Counted from the stretch's first letter, positions 1 to 7,197 are shown. The stretch: 8,744 nt of DNA from an uncultured Eggerthella sp. (GCA_900544455.1 UQVJ01000074.1:1-8744), one strand, 5' to 3'. Notes: a model not told the origin generated them from the sequence alone. Numbers and translations: made by a program.

Positions 1-36
1 TCTACACTCTTTCCCTACACGACGCTCTTCCGATCT
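1..36 (+). other. Illumina sequencing adapter left on the contig end
   Basis: Bases 1-36 match the 3' part of the Illumina universal (TruSeq P5/read 1) adapter, ending in GCTCTTCCGATCT at 24-36. This is library-preparation sequence, not genome. The reading frame of the following dprA gene happens to stay open through it, so an automatic gene caller could extend the protein into adapter sequence. Genomic sequence should be taken to start at 37. Confidence 0.97.
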
Positions 37-72
37 CACAAGTCTCGCTATTCGAGCATTCCCGTAGTCAAG

Positions 73-1011
73 ATGCGAGGAGCCCGCTATACCTTGAAGA
101 GGGGATCGCATGGCTACCCCGATTCCCTGATGAATGTCCCTGATCCGCCGGAAACGCTGTATGTGATCGGAAATCCGGACGCGTTATGCGACGGTTTGGC
201 AGTGGTTGGTGCTCGCAAGGCAACGCCGTATGGGGCGTCTGCCGCAGCGAAATTTGCCGGCTTAGCTGCGGCTAAGGGAATTCCGATCATTTCCGGTGGG
301 GCTCTTGGTTGCGATTCCCATGCTCATCGTGGAGCGCTTTCTGCAGGAGGCCGGACCGTGGCGGTGCTGGGCGGTGGTTGTGATGTGCCGTATCCGGCTC
401 GTAACGTTTCCCTGTTTCAAGAAATAATCGATCATGGCGGGGCAGTGGTTTCTGAGCATGATTGGGAGTTTCCTCCGTTGCCGTATACGTTCAGAGCGCG
501 CAACCGCATTATCGCCGGTTTGGCACGAGCCACGCTTATCGTAGAGGCGGGGTTGCCCTCTGGAACGTTTTCGACTGCCGATGAAGCATTGGCCGCCAAT
601 CGCGATGTGCTGGTGGTGCCTGGCCCCATTACCTCGCCCACTTCGTTAGGTGCGAATCGCCTTATCTATCAGGGCGCAACGCCTGTCATCGATTCCGAGA
701 CATTCGAAGATGCGTTGTTCGGCTTATTCGGTTGTTTGCGCAGGGAGGATATGCGCAAAACCGAAAAAGGGAGTGTTGAGGGAGGCCCCTTGGCTGGAAA
801 GGGGGCCGAAGACGAGGTTGACCCACTTCTTGCTGCGCTTTGCGCGAATCCCATGCGTGTAGAGCAGATGCTCACACTGCCCTGGAATGAAGGGGAGCAG
901 GGCCAGGTCGGCGACAAACTAACCTGGATTATGCTGAAATTGGCGGCTTTTGAGCGCGATGGGCTGGTTGAGCGATTCCCCGACGGTCGTTACGGTCCAG
1001 CTACGGTATAA
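73..1011 (+). CDS. dprA: DNA-processing protein DprA (Smf), possibly 5'-truncated
   Basis: DprA binds incoming single-stranded DNA in the cytoplasm during natural transformation and loads RecA on it; the family also occurs in species not known to transform. From ATG 73 the product is 312 aa. The Rossmann-like core is clear: GARKATPYG (46-54), SGGALGCDSHAH (74-85), TVAVLGGGCDVPYP (95-108), SEH (127-129), RARNRIIAGLARAT (141-154), EAGLPSGTFSTADEA (158-172) and VPGPITSPTSLGANRLIYQG after that. The last ~65 residues fit the C-terminal winged-helix domain. The usual SGxAxGID signature reads SGGALGCD here. The start is uncertain: ATG 73 has no Shine-Dalgarno sequence, and the frame stays open upstream to base 37, where adapter begins, so N-terminal codons may be missing. 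However, residues 5-40 already match the segment just before the core, and some members lack the N-terminal SAM-like domain, so ATG 73 could be the true start. The gene ends at TAA 1009-1011 and converges on the zinc-ribbon gene. Confidence 0.95.
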   Translation: MRGARYTLKRGSHGYPDSLMNVPDPPETLYVIGNPDALCDGLAVVGARKATPYGASAAAKFAGLAAAKGIPIISGGALGCDSHAHRGALSAGGRTVAVLGGGCDVPYPARNVSLFQEIIDHGGAVVSEHDWEFPPLPYTFRARNRIIAGLARATLIVEAGLPSGTFSTADEALAANRDVLVVPGPITSPTSLGANRLIYQGATPVIDSETFEDALFGLFGCLRREDMRKTEKGSVEGGPLAGKGAEDEVDPLLAALCANPMRVEQMLTLPWNEGEQGQVGDKLTWIMLKLAAFERDGLVERFPDGRYGPATV

Positions 1012-1014
1012 AGC

Positions 1015-1054
1015 GGGAATGTGCCGGGAAAATGGTATCTGTCCCTATATTCCC
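1015..1054. terminator. Nested hairpin between convergent genes, possible bidirectional terminator
   Basis: GGGAAT (1015-1020) pairs with ATTCCC (1049-1054), and inside it GGGA (1026-1029) pairs with TCCC (1042-1045). The structure begins three bases after the dprA stop and ends 25 bases before the end of the opposing gene, which is where a shared terminator would be expected. No strong T-tract follows on the plus strand. On the minus strand only TTTATA follows at a short distance. The pairing is seen directly; terminator function is inferred. Confidence 0.35.
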
Positions 1055-1079
1055 ATATGAACTGGCTGGCTTGCGGGAG

Positions 1080-1622
1080 CTACTGCCTGGTGAAGGTGAT
1101 GCTGTCTCCATCGGGGTCCCATACCATCGTATTCCCGTGAACCTCGCAAGTAACCCTGACCGTGCGGCCGAATTTGTACAGAGTTGTTTTGGTTTGGATG
1201 AGGAGATAGCCGTCATTCATCTCGTAGGTGAAGTCGACGTTATCGGTTGACTTGCCGGCGTTATACAAGGTCATAGTTCCTGTGCCGCCTTGATCGAAGA
1301 CGACCTCGACCGTTGTTCCGCTCTCTTCGGCGACCCATGTTCCCGTGATGTCGTTGTTGAAAAAGAAGAACCAGCTTGCTCCTATGGCTACGACGGCTAC
1401 AACCGCCACGATAACCCAGGTTAAAGGACTCTTTGTGGTTGCAGTGGTGGCCGCTGACGTTGCTGAGGCAACTTGGGTGCCCGTTGGCGCAGGTGTTGTT
1501 TGGGAGGGGCAAGCCTGACTTGGCTGGCTGTTCGTTCGCTGCAAAGGGGAGCCGCATGTTCCGCAAAACTTTGCGCCCGCCATGATCTTCGAGCCGCATC
1601 GGGGGCAGAAGTTGATAGCCAT
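1080..1622 (-). CDS. Zinc-ribbon, single-pass membrane protein with extracytoplasmic beta-rich domain
   Basis: A 180-aa protein of unknown function. Residues 6-23 hold a zinc ribbon with the pattern CPRCG...CGTCG (C6, C9, C20, C23), as in many bacterial zinc-ribbon membrane proteins. A Ser/Thr/Pro/Ala-rich linker follows (about 28-66), then one hydrophobic helix (about 67-88). The C-terminal ~90 residues start ITGTWVAEESGTTVEV and are rich in alternating hydrophobic and Thr/Gly residues. That pattern resembles small lipocalin-like or DUF5640-type beta domains, from memory only. The likely topology is zinc ribbon in the cytoplasm and beta domain outside. The start is well supported: AAGGAG (1628-1633, minus strand) lies 5 bases before the ATG. 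The gene is transcribed alone, convergent with dprA and divergent from trmFO. It could be a surface sensor or a ligand-binding protein, but nothing in the sequence shows a specific function. Confidence 0.85.
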   Translation of the reverse strand: MAINFCPRCGSKIMAGAKFCGTCGSPLQRTNSQPSQACPSQTTPAPTGTQVASATSAATTATTKSPLTWVIVAVVAVVAIGASWFFFFNNDITGTWVAEESGTTVEVVFDQGGTGTMTLYNAGKSTDNVDFTYEMNDGYLLIQTKTTLYKFGRTVRVTCEVHGNTMVWDPDGDSITFTRQ

Positions 1623-1670
1623 AATGTCTCCTTAGCAGTTGATTGAGAGACGAATAATCCCTCGTGCCTG

Positions 1671-1699
1671 ATTTTAGGGAAAAGCCTGGATAATGAAAA
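1671..1699 (-). promoter_or_regulatory. Candidate promoter for the zinc-ribbon gene
   Basis: On the minus strand, TTTTCA (1694-1699, four of six matches to the -35 consensus) is followed after exactly 17 bases by TAAAAT (1671-1676, five of six matches to the -10 consensus). Transcription would start near 1664, giving a leader of about 40 bases that contains the AAGGAG ribosome site. The motifs are read directly; promoter activity is inferred. Confidence 0.5.
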
Positions 1700-1728
1700 G
1701 TTCAGCATGCGTTAAAGATCTGCTCAGG

Positions 1729-1734
1729 TATAGT
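1729..1734 (+). promoter_or_regulatory. -10-like hexamer just before trmFO, suggesting a leaderless mRNA
   Basis: TATAGT (five of six matches to TATAAT) ends 7 bases before the trmFO ATG at 1742, so transcription would begin at or within a base or so of the start codon. No Shine-Dalgarno sequence is present between it and the ATG. I see no convincing -35 element at 16-18 bases upstream. Leaderless transcripts with this geometry are common in actinobacteria. A weaker alternative -10 is GATAAT at 1689-1694, which would give a leader of about 40 bases but still no ribosome site. Confidence 0.4.
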
Positions 1735-1741
1735 TCCTTTT

Positions 1742-3148
1742 ATGGAAAACAACACAGTGGATATCATTGGGGCAGGCCTTGCAGGAACCGAGGCCGCCCT
1801 TCAACTTGCCCAGCGTGGTATTGCGGTTCGTTTGTTCGAGATGCGCCCGCTGGTTCAAACCGATGTGCATCGTAGCGGGAATGCCGCCGAATTGGTGTGC
1901 TCGAACTCGCTGAAATCAACCAAACCCGACAGTGCTGCCGGAATGCTAAAGCATGAGCTTTCCTGTTTGGGATCGTATCTTATCTCGTTTGCGAATGAGA
2001 CACGCGTTGCAGCAGGTGGGGCGCTCGCAGTTGATCGTGATCTGTTCTCGCAGCTGGCAACTGACGCTCTTGAGGCGCACCCTCTCATCACGCGTGTGAA
2101 TGCGGAGGTAGTTGGCTTGGGTGCGGAAGGCGAAGTCCTCGTGGCGAATGGCGATGGGCCCGATGCCGCACTGTACGCGCCTGCCAATGCTGTCATCGTC
2201 GCTTCGGGGCCGCTTACCTCCGATAGGCTGGCTGCCTATATGCAGAAGCTAACTGGGCAGGGTCATCTTGCGTTCTATGATGCGGCAGCTCCGGTGGTAA
2301 TGGCAGATTCGCTGGATAGGTCCAAGGTGTTCAGCCAGAGCCGCTACGAAGATGGTGGCGGTGATTATCTGAACGCCCCCTTCGGCAAAGAGGAATACGA
2401 GCGCTTCATGGAGGAACTCGTGGCCGCCGATCGCGTTATCAAGCGAGAGTTTGAGACAACTGATCTATTCCAAGCTTGTCAGCCTATTGAGGAGATTGCG
2501 CGTCGCGGCTTCGATGCCCCTCGCTTTGGGCCGCTGAAGCCCGTTGGTCTCACCGATCCGGCAACAGGGCGCCGTCCCTGGGCGGTAGTTCAACTACGCG
2601 CCGAAGATGCCCACGGGCAGAGCTTCAATTTGGTCGGTTTCCAGACCAACCTCACGTTTTCCGAGCAAAAGCGCGTATTCCGAATGATTCCTGGCCTTGA
2701 AAATGCCGAGTTTGCCCGGTATGGCGTAATGCATCGAAATTCGTTTATCGATGCCCCTCAGATGCTCAGCCGAACGCTTCAGCTGAATACCGAAGCTGCG
2801 CATGCTTTGCCGGTGCCGATTTTCGTTGCGGGCCAATTCGGCGGCACAGAGGGTTATTGCGAGGCCATTGCTTCAGGGTTGTATGCTGCGCTGAGCGTGA
2901 GTGCCCAGCTGAACGGCGAAAGCGCCCCTATGCTTCCCGATGAAACTGCTTTCGGTGCGCTCATCGCCTACGCTACTAGCCCCGAAACGCAAGACTATCA
3001 GCCGATGCACGTGAACTTCGGCATCATGAAGCCCTTTGAAAAGAAGATTCGCAACAAGCGCGAACGCTATGCTGCCTATGCCAGCCGCGGAGACGAAGCG
3101 CTGCAGGGCTACGTGGAGGCGCTGCACAAGAAGGGCTTGATCGGCTAA
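1742..3148 (+). CDS. trmFO: tRNA (uracil-54-C5)-methyltransferase TrmFO, folate- and FAD-dependent
   Basis: TrmFO makes 5-methyluridine at position 54 of the tRNA T-loop in the cytoplasm. It takes the carbon from 5,10-methylenetetrahydrofolate and reducing power from NAD(P)H through FAD. The 468-aa product starts with an FAD-binding Rossmann motif, DIIGAGLAGTEAA (7-19), followed by E33-M-R-P. The family motif ELVCSNSLKS contains Cys53, and FQACQPIEE contains Cys246; these correspond to the two functionally important cysteines known as Cys53 and Cys226 in Bacillus subtilis TrmFO. A second FAD-contact segment, GQFGGTEGYCEAIASGL, lies near residue 365, and the C-terminal MHVNFGIMKP is typical. 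The protein is slightly longer than the usual ~435-450 aa. There is no ribosome-binding site before the ATG. The stop codon is one base from the xer start (TAATATG), so the two are probably co-transcribed and translationally coupled. Intact, no odd features. Confidence 0.97.
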   Translation: MENNTVDIIGAGLAGTEAALQLAQRGIAVRLFEMRPLVQTDVHRSGNAAELVCSNSLKSTKPDSAAGMLKHELSCLGSYLISFANETRVAAGGALAVDRDLFSQLATDALEAHPLITRVNAEVVGLGAEGEVLVANGDGPDAALYAPANAVIVASGPLTSDRLAAYMQKLTGQGHLAFYDAAAPVVMADSLDRSKVFSQSRYEDGGGDYLNAPFGKEEYERFMEELVAADRVIKREFETTDLFQACQPIEEIARRGFDAPRFGPLKPVGLTDPATGRRPWAVVQLRAEDAHGQSFNLVGFQTNLTFSEQKRVFRMIPGLENAEFARYGVMHRNSFIDAPQMLSRTLQLNTEAAHALPVPIFVAGQFGGTEGYCEAIASGLYAALSVSAQLNGESAPMLPDETAFGALIAYATSPETQDYQPMHVNFGIMKPFEKKIRNKRERYAAYASRGDEALQGYVEALHKKGLIG

Positions 3149-3149
3149 T

Positions 3150-4148
3150 ATGGATCTTATCGAGCAGCCCGACATGGCGAAGGAAGCGCCAAGCGGCAGG
3201 GATGCTGTGTCCTTGGAGGGGGAAACCCGCATATGCGGGGAGCTGCCCTGCGCCGGGCTGCTCGATGCGTTTTGCTTTTCGCTCTCTTCCGAACTCAATG
3301 CTTCAGCGGAAACCGTTCGTGCCTATCGGGCTGACGTGAGCGATTATCTTCGCTGGTGCGAGCGGTATGAGATTGCCCCGCTGGAGGCAACCCATCGTCA
3401 TGTACGACGCTATCTTGCCTATCTCGATCAAGCTCGTTACGCGCGCCGCACGGCGAACCGCCACCTGAGTTCGATCAAGTCGTTTTATCGATGGCTCGTT
3501 GTGGTTGGGCATGTTCCCTCGAGCCCCGCTGAGGTGATTCAGGGTCCCAAACAGGGCAAGCCCTTACCGCGCGTTATCAAACAAAGTGATATGGAGCGGT
3601 TGCTCTCAGCGACTTTTGCGGGAAAAAGGCCGGAGGATATTTCCGCTATCGACCTTCGCGATCAAGCTCTCCTTGAATTGCTGTATGCGGCTGGTCTGCG
3701 TGTTTCCGAGGCATCGGGGCTTCTGTGCTCGCAGGTGTTCATGGACGAAGCTCTGCTTCGTGTTATGGGCAAAGGGTCGAAGGAGCGAATTGTCCCACTG
3801 CACAAAACGGCATGTTTGGCGCTTGCCCGTTATTTCAGCGAGGGACGCCCCGCTTTGATGAAGGGGCCCAGCCCGTATGTTTTCCTCTCCTCTAAGGGGA
3901 ACCCCATGAGCACCAATGCCATCCGCACAGTGTTCAAGCGCGCTCTGGGCAAAGCCGGTTTGGATCTTTCGTTGACGCCTCATGCCATGCGTCATTCGTT
4001 TGCCACCGATTTGCTGGCCGGGGGAGCCGATCTTCGCAGCGTACAGGAGATGCTGGGCCATGCAAGCCTTTCCACCACGCAGATTTACACGCATATGACC
4101 CCCGAGCGATTGCAGGAAGCCCATCACAAAGCTCACCCCCGAGGATGA
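3150..4148 (+). CDS. xerC: Tyrosine recombinase, XerC/XerD type
   Basis: Xer recombinases resolve chromosome dimers at the dif site during cell division. The 332-aa product has an N-terminal SAM-like DNA-binding domain (about 37-125) and a C-terminal catalytic domain. All catalytic residues are visible: R184 in AAGLRVSEASGL, K208 in MGKGSKERIVPL, H278 and R281 in HAMRHSFATDLL, H304 in LGHASLSTTQIYTH, and the nucleophile Y313. Xer proteins are usually 295-305 aa. The extra ~30 residues lie at the N terminus, before the conserved LLDAFCFSLSSEL segment, and are not obviously structured. I chose ATG 3150 because it is one base from the trmFO stop, although the Shine-Dalgarno sequence is weak; ATG 3174 is a possible shorter start. 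The trmFO-xerC order matches the arrangement known in Bacillus (gid-codV), which favours the name xerC. Whether the genome has a separate XerD partner cannot be seen here. No neighbouring phage or integron genes suggest a mobile integrase. Confidence 0.9.
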   Translation: MDLIEQPDMAKEAPSGRDAVSLEGETRICGELPCAGLLDAFCFSLSSELNASAETVRAYRADVSDYLRWCERYEIAPLEATHRHVRRYLAYLDQARYARRTANRHLSSIKSFYRWLVVVGHVPSSPAEVIQGPKQGKPLPRVIKQSDMERLLSATFAGKRPEDISAIDLRDQALLELLYAAGLRVSEASGLLCSQVFMDEALLRVMGKGSKERIVPLHKTACLALARYFSEGRPALMKGPSPYVFLSSKGNPMSTNAIRTVFKRALGKAGLDLSLTPHAMRHSFATDLLAGGADLRSVQEMLGHASLSTTQIYTHMTPERLQEAHHKAHPRG

Positions 4149-4150
4149 CT

Positions 4151-4196
4151 CGCGGGTTGTCGCATCGGTGCGTTTTTGGTTCACCCGCGCGGGTTG
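4151..4196 (+). repeat. Inverted and direct repeats between xerC and uvrA, possible terminator or operator
   Basis: CGCGGGT (4151-4157) pairs with ACCCGCG (4183-4189). Inside this, CGCA (4161-4164) and TGCG (4169-4172) can form a tetraloop hairpin followed directly by T5 (4173-4177), a weak intrinsic-terminator shape. The right arm also belongs to a perfect 12-base palindrome, ACCCGCGCGGGT (4183-4194). CGCGGGTTG occurs twice in direct orientation (4151-4159 and 4188-4196). The element lies just after the xerC stop and about 40 bases before the uvrA -10 hexamer, so it could end the upstream transcript, bind a regulator, or both. The repeats are seen; the function is inferred. Confidence 0.4.
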
Positions 4197-4233
4197 CAAT
4201 TGTGGAGCATGCGAGCTTTGCCTTGTTCTGCGG

Positions 4234-4239
4234 TAAAAT
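4234..4239 (+). promoter_or_regulatory. Candidate -10 element for uvrA
   Basis: TAAAAT matches the -10 consensus in five of six positions. Transcription would start near 4246, leaving a leader of about 27 bases with the AAGAGG ribosome site at 4261-4266. I see no good -35 hexamer at the right distance (GCGAGC at 17 bases). No LexA/SOS box of the GAAC-N4-GTTC type is visible in 4149-4272, so SOS control of uvrA is not supported by this sequence. Confidence 0.4.
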
Positions 4240-4272
4240 CTTTTGTTACGAAAAAAGAGGAAGAGGCCAAAC

Positions 4273-7176
4273 ATGGGGCAGAGCTCAATCGTCATCAAAG
4301 GTGCACGAGAGCATAATCTCAAAAACGTCGACGTGGAGATCCCACGCGACAAGCTTGTCGTTATTACCGGGCTCTCTGGCTCTGGGAAAAGCTCCTTGGC
4401 ATTCGACACCATTTATGCGGAAGGCCAACGTCGCTACGTGGAGAGCCTCTCTAGCTATGCCCGTCAATTCCTCGGTCAGATGAGCAAGCCCGACCTCGAT
4501 TCCATCGACGGCCTTTCTCCTGCGGTTTCCATCGATCAGAAGACAACGAGCAAAAACCCCCGATCTACGGTTGGTACCGTTACGGAAATCTACGATTATC
4601 TGCGCCTTCTTTTCGCGCGCGTGGGTGTCCCTCATTGTCCTGAGTGCGGTCGCGAGATCAAGTCGCAAACCACTGATCAAGTTACCGACGATGTGTTGGC
4701 ACTAGGCGAAGGTGAGCGCGCTCTTATCATGGCACCGGTTGTTGCGGGCCGAAAAGGTGAATTCACCAAGCTCTTTCAGGATTTGCAGAAAGAGGGCTTC
4801 TCCCGCGTTCGCATCGATGGGGAAGTGACGAAACTCGGCGGAGAGCCCGTTGTTCTGAACAAGAAGATCAAGCATTTCATCGATGTGGTGGTTGACCGCG
4901 TCGTGCTGAAGGAAAGCGCACGCGCGCGCATTGCCCAGGCGGTCGAAATGGCCTGCCAACTTGCCGAGGGGCGCGTTTTGGTGAAGGTGATGCACAAGGG
5001 CGAAGAGGCTGCCAACGTGGTAACTTCTTCGGGTGCTACGGGCGGTTTGGCGGAAGGCGAGCACTTGTTCTCGCTTGCGTTGGCATGCCCCGAGCATGGT
5101 TATTCCATGACCGAGCTTCAGCCGCGCGATTTCTCATTCAATGCGCCGTACGGTGCGTGTCCCGATTGCCTGGGAATCGGTAGCCGCGAAGAGGTTGATC
5201 CGAGCTTGGTGGTTCCCGATAAGTCACTTTCTCTTTCCGAAGGCGCAGTTGCGCCGTTTAGGACGGGCAACTATTACCCTCAGGTTATGCGGGCGGTGCT
5301 TGAGCATTACAACGTGAGCCCCGATACCCCTTGGGAAGATATTCCAAGGAAGGTTCAAAAAATCATGATGGAGGGCGCTCCCGACGAGAAGATCCGCGTG
5401 GATTACGTAACCGTCGACGGTCGCGAAACCTACTGGTTCATTGAATGGGAGGGCATTTGCGAAGCGGTAATGCATCGCTATAAAGAAGCGTCCTCCGACC
5501 GTCAGCGTCAGAAGTACGAGCAGTATTTTTCCATCATTCCCTGTGCAACCTGCGGTGGCAAGCGTTTGAATCCCCAGATCCTTGCAGTAACGGTTGCCGG
5601 TAAAAACATCCATGAGGTTTGCGAGATGTCGTCCCGCGACTCGCTTGCGTTCTTCGAGAGCTTGGCTTTTTCTGATGCGCAGGCGGTTATTGCGGTGCCT
5701 ATCGTGAAGGAAATCAAGACGCGCTTGCGTTTCTTGGTTGACGTGGGGCTTGATTACCTCACACTCGAACGCGCCACGGCGACGCTTTCAGGTGGTGAAG
5801 CGCAGCGTATTCGCCTCGCTACTCAGATTGGTGCAGGCTTGATGGGCGTGCTTTATATTTTGGACGAACCCTCTATTGGCTTGCACCAGCGCGACAATGA
5901 GCGTCTGATTGGCACGCTTGAGCATTTGCGCGATTTGGGCAATACCGTGGTAGTGGTCGAGCATGATGAGGATACCATTCGCAGCGCTGACTACGTAATC
6001 GATATGGGGCCTGGCGCGGGTGAGTTGGGCGGTGAGGTTGTTGCCGCTGGCACGCCCGAAGAGATAATGCAGGTTCAGGATTCGCTTACCGCGCAGTATC
6101 TCAGCGGCCGCAAGTGCGTTCCTATCCCATCTGAGCGTCGGCATCCGCGTCGCGGATCCCTTCAGTTGAAGGGAGCGTGCGAGAACAATCTGAAGAAGGT
6201 CGATCTCACGGTGCCTCTTGGCACGCTTACGCTTATCACGGGCGTATCCGGTTCGGGGAAAAGCTCGCTTATCACCGATACCTTGGCGCCGGCGCTCGCC
6301 AATCGCGTGAACTACGCCCATCGCAAGGCGGGTGAGTACCGTCGACTTTTGGGTGCCGAACGCATCGATAAGGTTATCAACATCGATCAGAGTCCTATTG
6401 GACGCACGCCGCGTTCCAACCCTGCAACCTACATTGGCCTATGGGATGATATCCGTGCTTTGTTCGCCTCCACGCCAGAGGCGAAGGTGCGCGGCTATGC
6501 ACCCGGCCGCTTCTCGTTCAACGTGGCGGGCGGTCGCTGCGAGGCGTGCAAGGGCGATGGTCAGAAAAAAATAGAGATGCATTTCCTGCCTGATGTATAC
6601 GTCGACTGCGAGGTGTGCCAAGGCAAAAGGTACAATCGCGAAACGCTGGAAGTGACGTACCGAGGCAAGAACGTGTACGACGTTTTGGACATGACGGTTG
6701 ATGAGGCTCGCGGTTTCTTCTCGAAGATCCCTGGGTTGGCGCGCAAACTCGACACTCTGCACGATGTGGGCTTGGGCTATATTCGCCTGGGTCAGCCCGC
6801 CACTACGCTTTCCGGTGGTGAGGCTCAGCGTGTGAAGCTGGCAAGCGAGCTTCAACGTCGCCAAACAGGCAAAACCTTCTATATTCTCGACGAGCCTACT
6901 ACTGGTCTCCACTTTGATGATGTTCGTCAGTTGCTTGAGGTGCTGCAGCGTTTGGTGGACGCGGGGAACACTGTGCTTGTTATCGAGCATAACCTCGACA
7001 TCATCAAAGCCGCCGACTACGTGGTTGACCTCGGCCCTGAGGGCGGCGATCGCGGTGGCACCATCGTGGCGTCCGGCACGCCCGAGGAAATCGCCGCGGT
7101 GCCCGAAAGCCATACGGGTCGTTTCCTGGCTCGTATCTTCGCCCAGAGCGAAGGCGGCCAAGGTGATCGTGGCTAG
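4273..7176 (+). CDS. uvrA: Excinuclease ABC subunit A (UvrA)
   Basis: UvrA is the dimeric ATPase that finds bulky DNA lesions and loads UvrB in nucleotide excision repair. The 967-aa product is full length. ABC module I has Walker A GLSGSGKSS (33-41), signature LSGGEAQ (505-511) and Walker B LYILDEPSIGL (527-537). Module II has Walker A GVSGSGKSS (657-665), signature LSGGEAQ (846-852) and Walker B FYILDEPTTGL (869-879). Cysteine pairs occur at C122/C125 and C424/C427. The C-terminal zinc finger, important for DNA recognition, is C756-x2-C759-x19-C779-x2-C782. The zinc site in the insertion region reads C272-x2-H275-x20-C296-x2-C299, with His where E. coli has Cys. Start: ATG 4273 is preceded by AAGAGG (4261-4266) at 6 bases, and MGQSSIVIKGAREHNLKNV begins as other UvrA proteins do. 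An upstream in-frame TTG at 4243 would add ten Lys/Arg-rich residues, has no ribosome site, and lies before the predicted transcription start. The next gene begins 21 bases downstream. No frameshift. Confidence 0.98.
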   Translation: MGQSSIVIKGAREHNLKNVDVEIPRDKLVVITGLSGSGKSSLAFDTIYAEGQRRYVESLSSYARQFLGQMSKPDLDSIDGLSPAVSIDQKTTSKNPRSTVGTVTEIYDYLRLLFARVGVPHCPECGREIKSQTTDQVTDDVLALGEGERALIMAPVVAGRKGEFTKLFQDLQKEGFSRVRIDGEVTKLGGEPVVLNKKIKHFIDVVVDRVVLKESARARIAQAVEMACQLAEGRVLVKVMHKGEEAANVVTSSGATGGLAEGEHLFSLALACPEHGYSMTELQPRDFSFNAPYGACPDCLGIGSREEVDPSLVVPDKSLSLSEGAVAPFRTGNYYPQVMRAVLEHYNVSPDTPWEDIPRKVQKIMMEGAPDEKIRVDYVTVDGRETYWFIEWEGICEAVMHRYKEASSDRQRQKYEQYFSIIPCATCGGKRLNPQILAVTVAGKNIHEVCEMSSRDSLAFFESLAFSDAQAVIAVPIVKEIKTRLRFLVDVGLDYLTLERATATLSGGEAQRIRLATQIGAGLMGVLYILDEPSIGLHQRDNERLIGTLEHLRDLGNTVVVVEHDEDTIRSADYVIDMGPGAGELGGEVVAAGTPEEIMQVQDSLTAQYLSGRKCVPIPSERRHPRRGSLQLKGACENNLKKVDLTVPLGTLTLITGVSGSGKSSLITDTLAPALANRVNYAHRKAGEYRRLLGAERIDKVINIDQSPIGRTPRSNPATYIGLWDDIRALFASTPEAKVRGYAPGRFSFNVAGGRCEACKGDGQKKIEMHFLPDVYVDCEVCQGKRYNRETLEVTYRGKNVYDVLDMTVDEARGFFSKIPGLARKLDTLHDVGLGYIRLGQPATTLSGGEAQRVKLASELQRRQTGKTFYILDEPTTGLHFDDVRQLLEVLQRLVDAGNTVLVIEHNLDIIKAADYVVDLGPEGGDRGGTIVASGTPEEIAAVPESHTGRFLARIFAQSEGGQGDRG

Positions 7177-7197
7177 CGTGGCAGAATCGGGTTCTCG

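Noticed and set aside
3150..4148. xerC as a phage or mobile-element integrase
   Set aside because: Its position next to trmFO, its size and its motifs fit housekeeping Xer. No excisionase, phage genes or attachment repeats flank it.
4243..4272. Longer uvrA start at TTG 4243
   Set aside because: It has no Shine-Dalgarno sequence, lies before the predicted transcription start, and adds ten Lys/Arg-rich residues not seen in the family. ATG 4273 has AAGAGG at 6 bases.
4149..4272. LexA/SOS operator upstream of uvrA
   Set aside because: uvrA is often SOS-controlled, but no GAAC-N4-GTTC-type palindrome is present in this spacer.
3606..4412. Minus-strand open frame of 268 codons across xerC and the start of uvrA
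   Set aside because: It overlaps two clearly conserved plus-strand genes and has no domain signature or ribosome site.
6439..7161. Minus-strand open frame of 240 codons inside uvrA
   Set aside because: It lies wholly antisense to the conserved second ATPase module of UvrA and resembles no family. Open antisense frames are common opposite genes with this codon bias.
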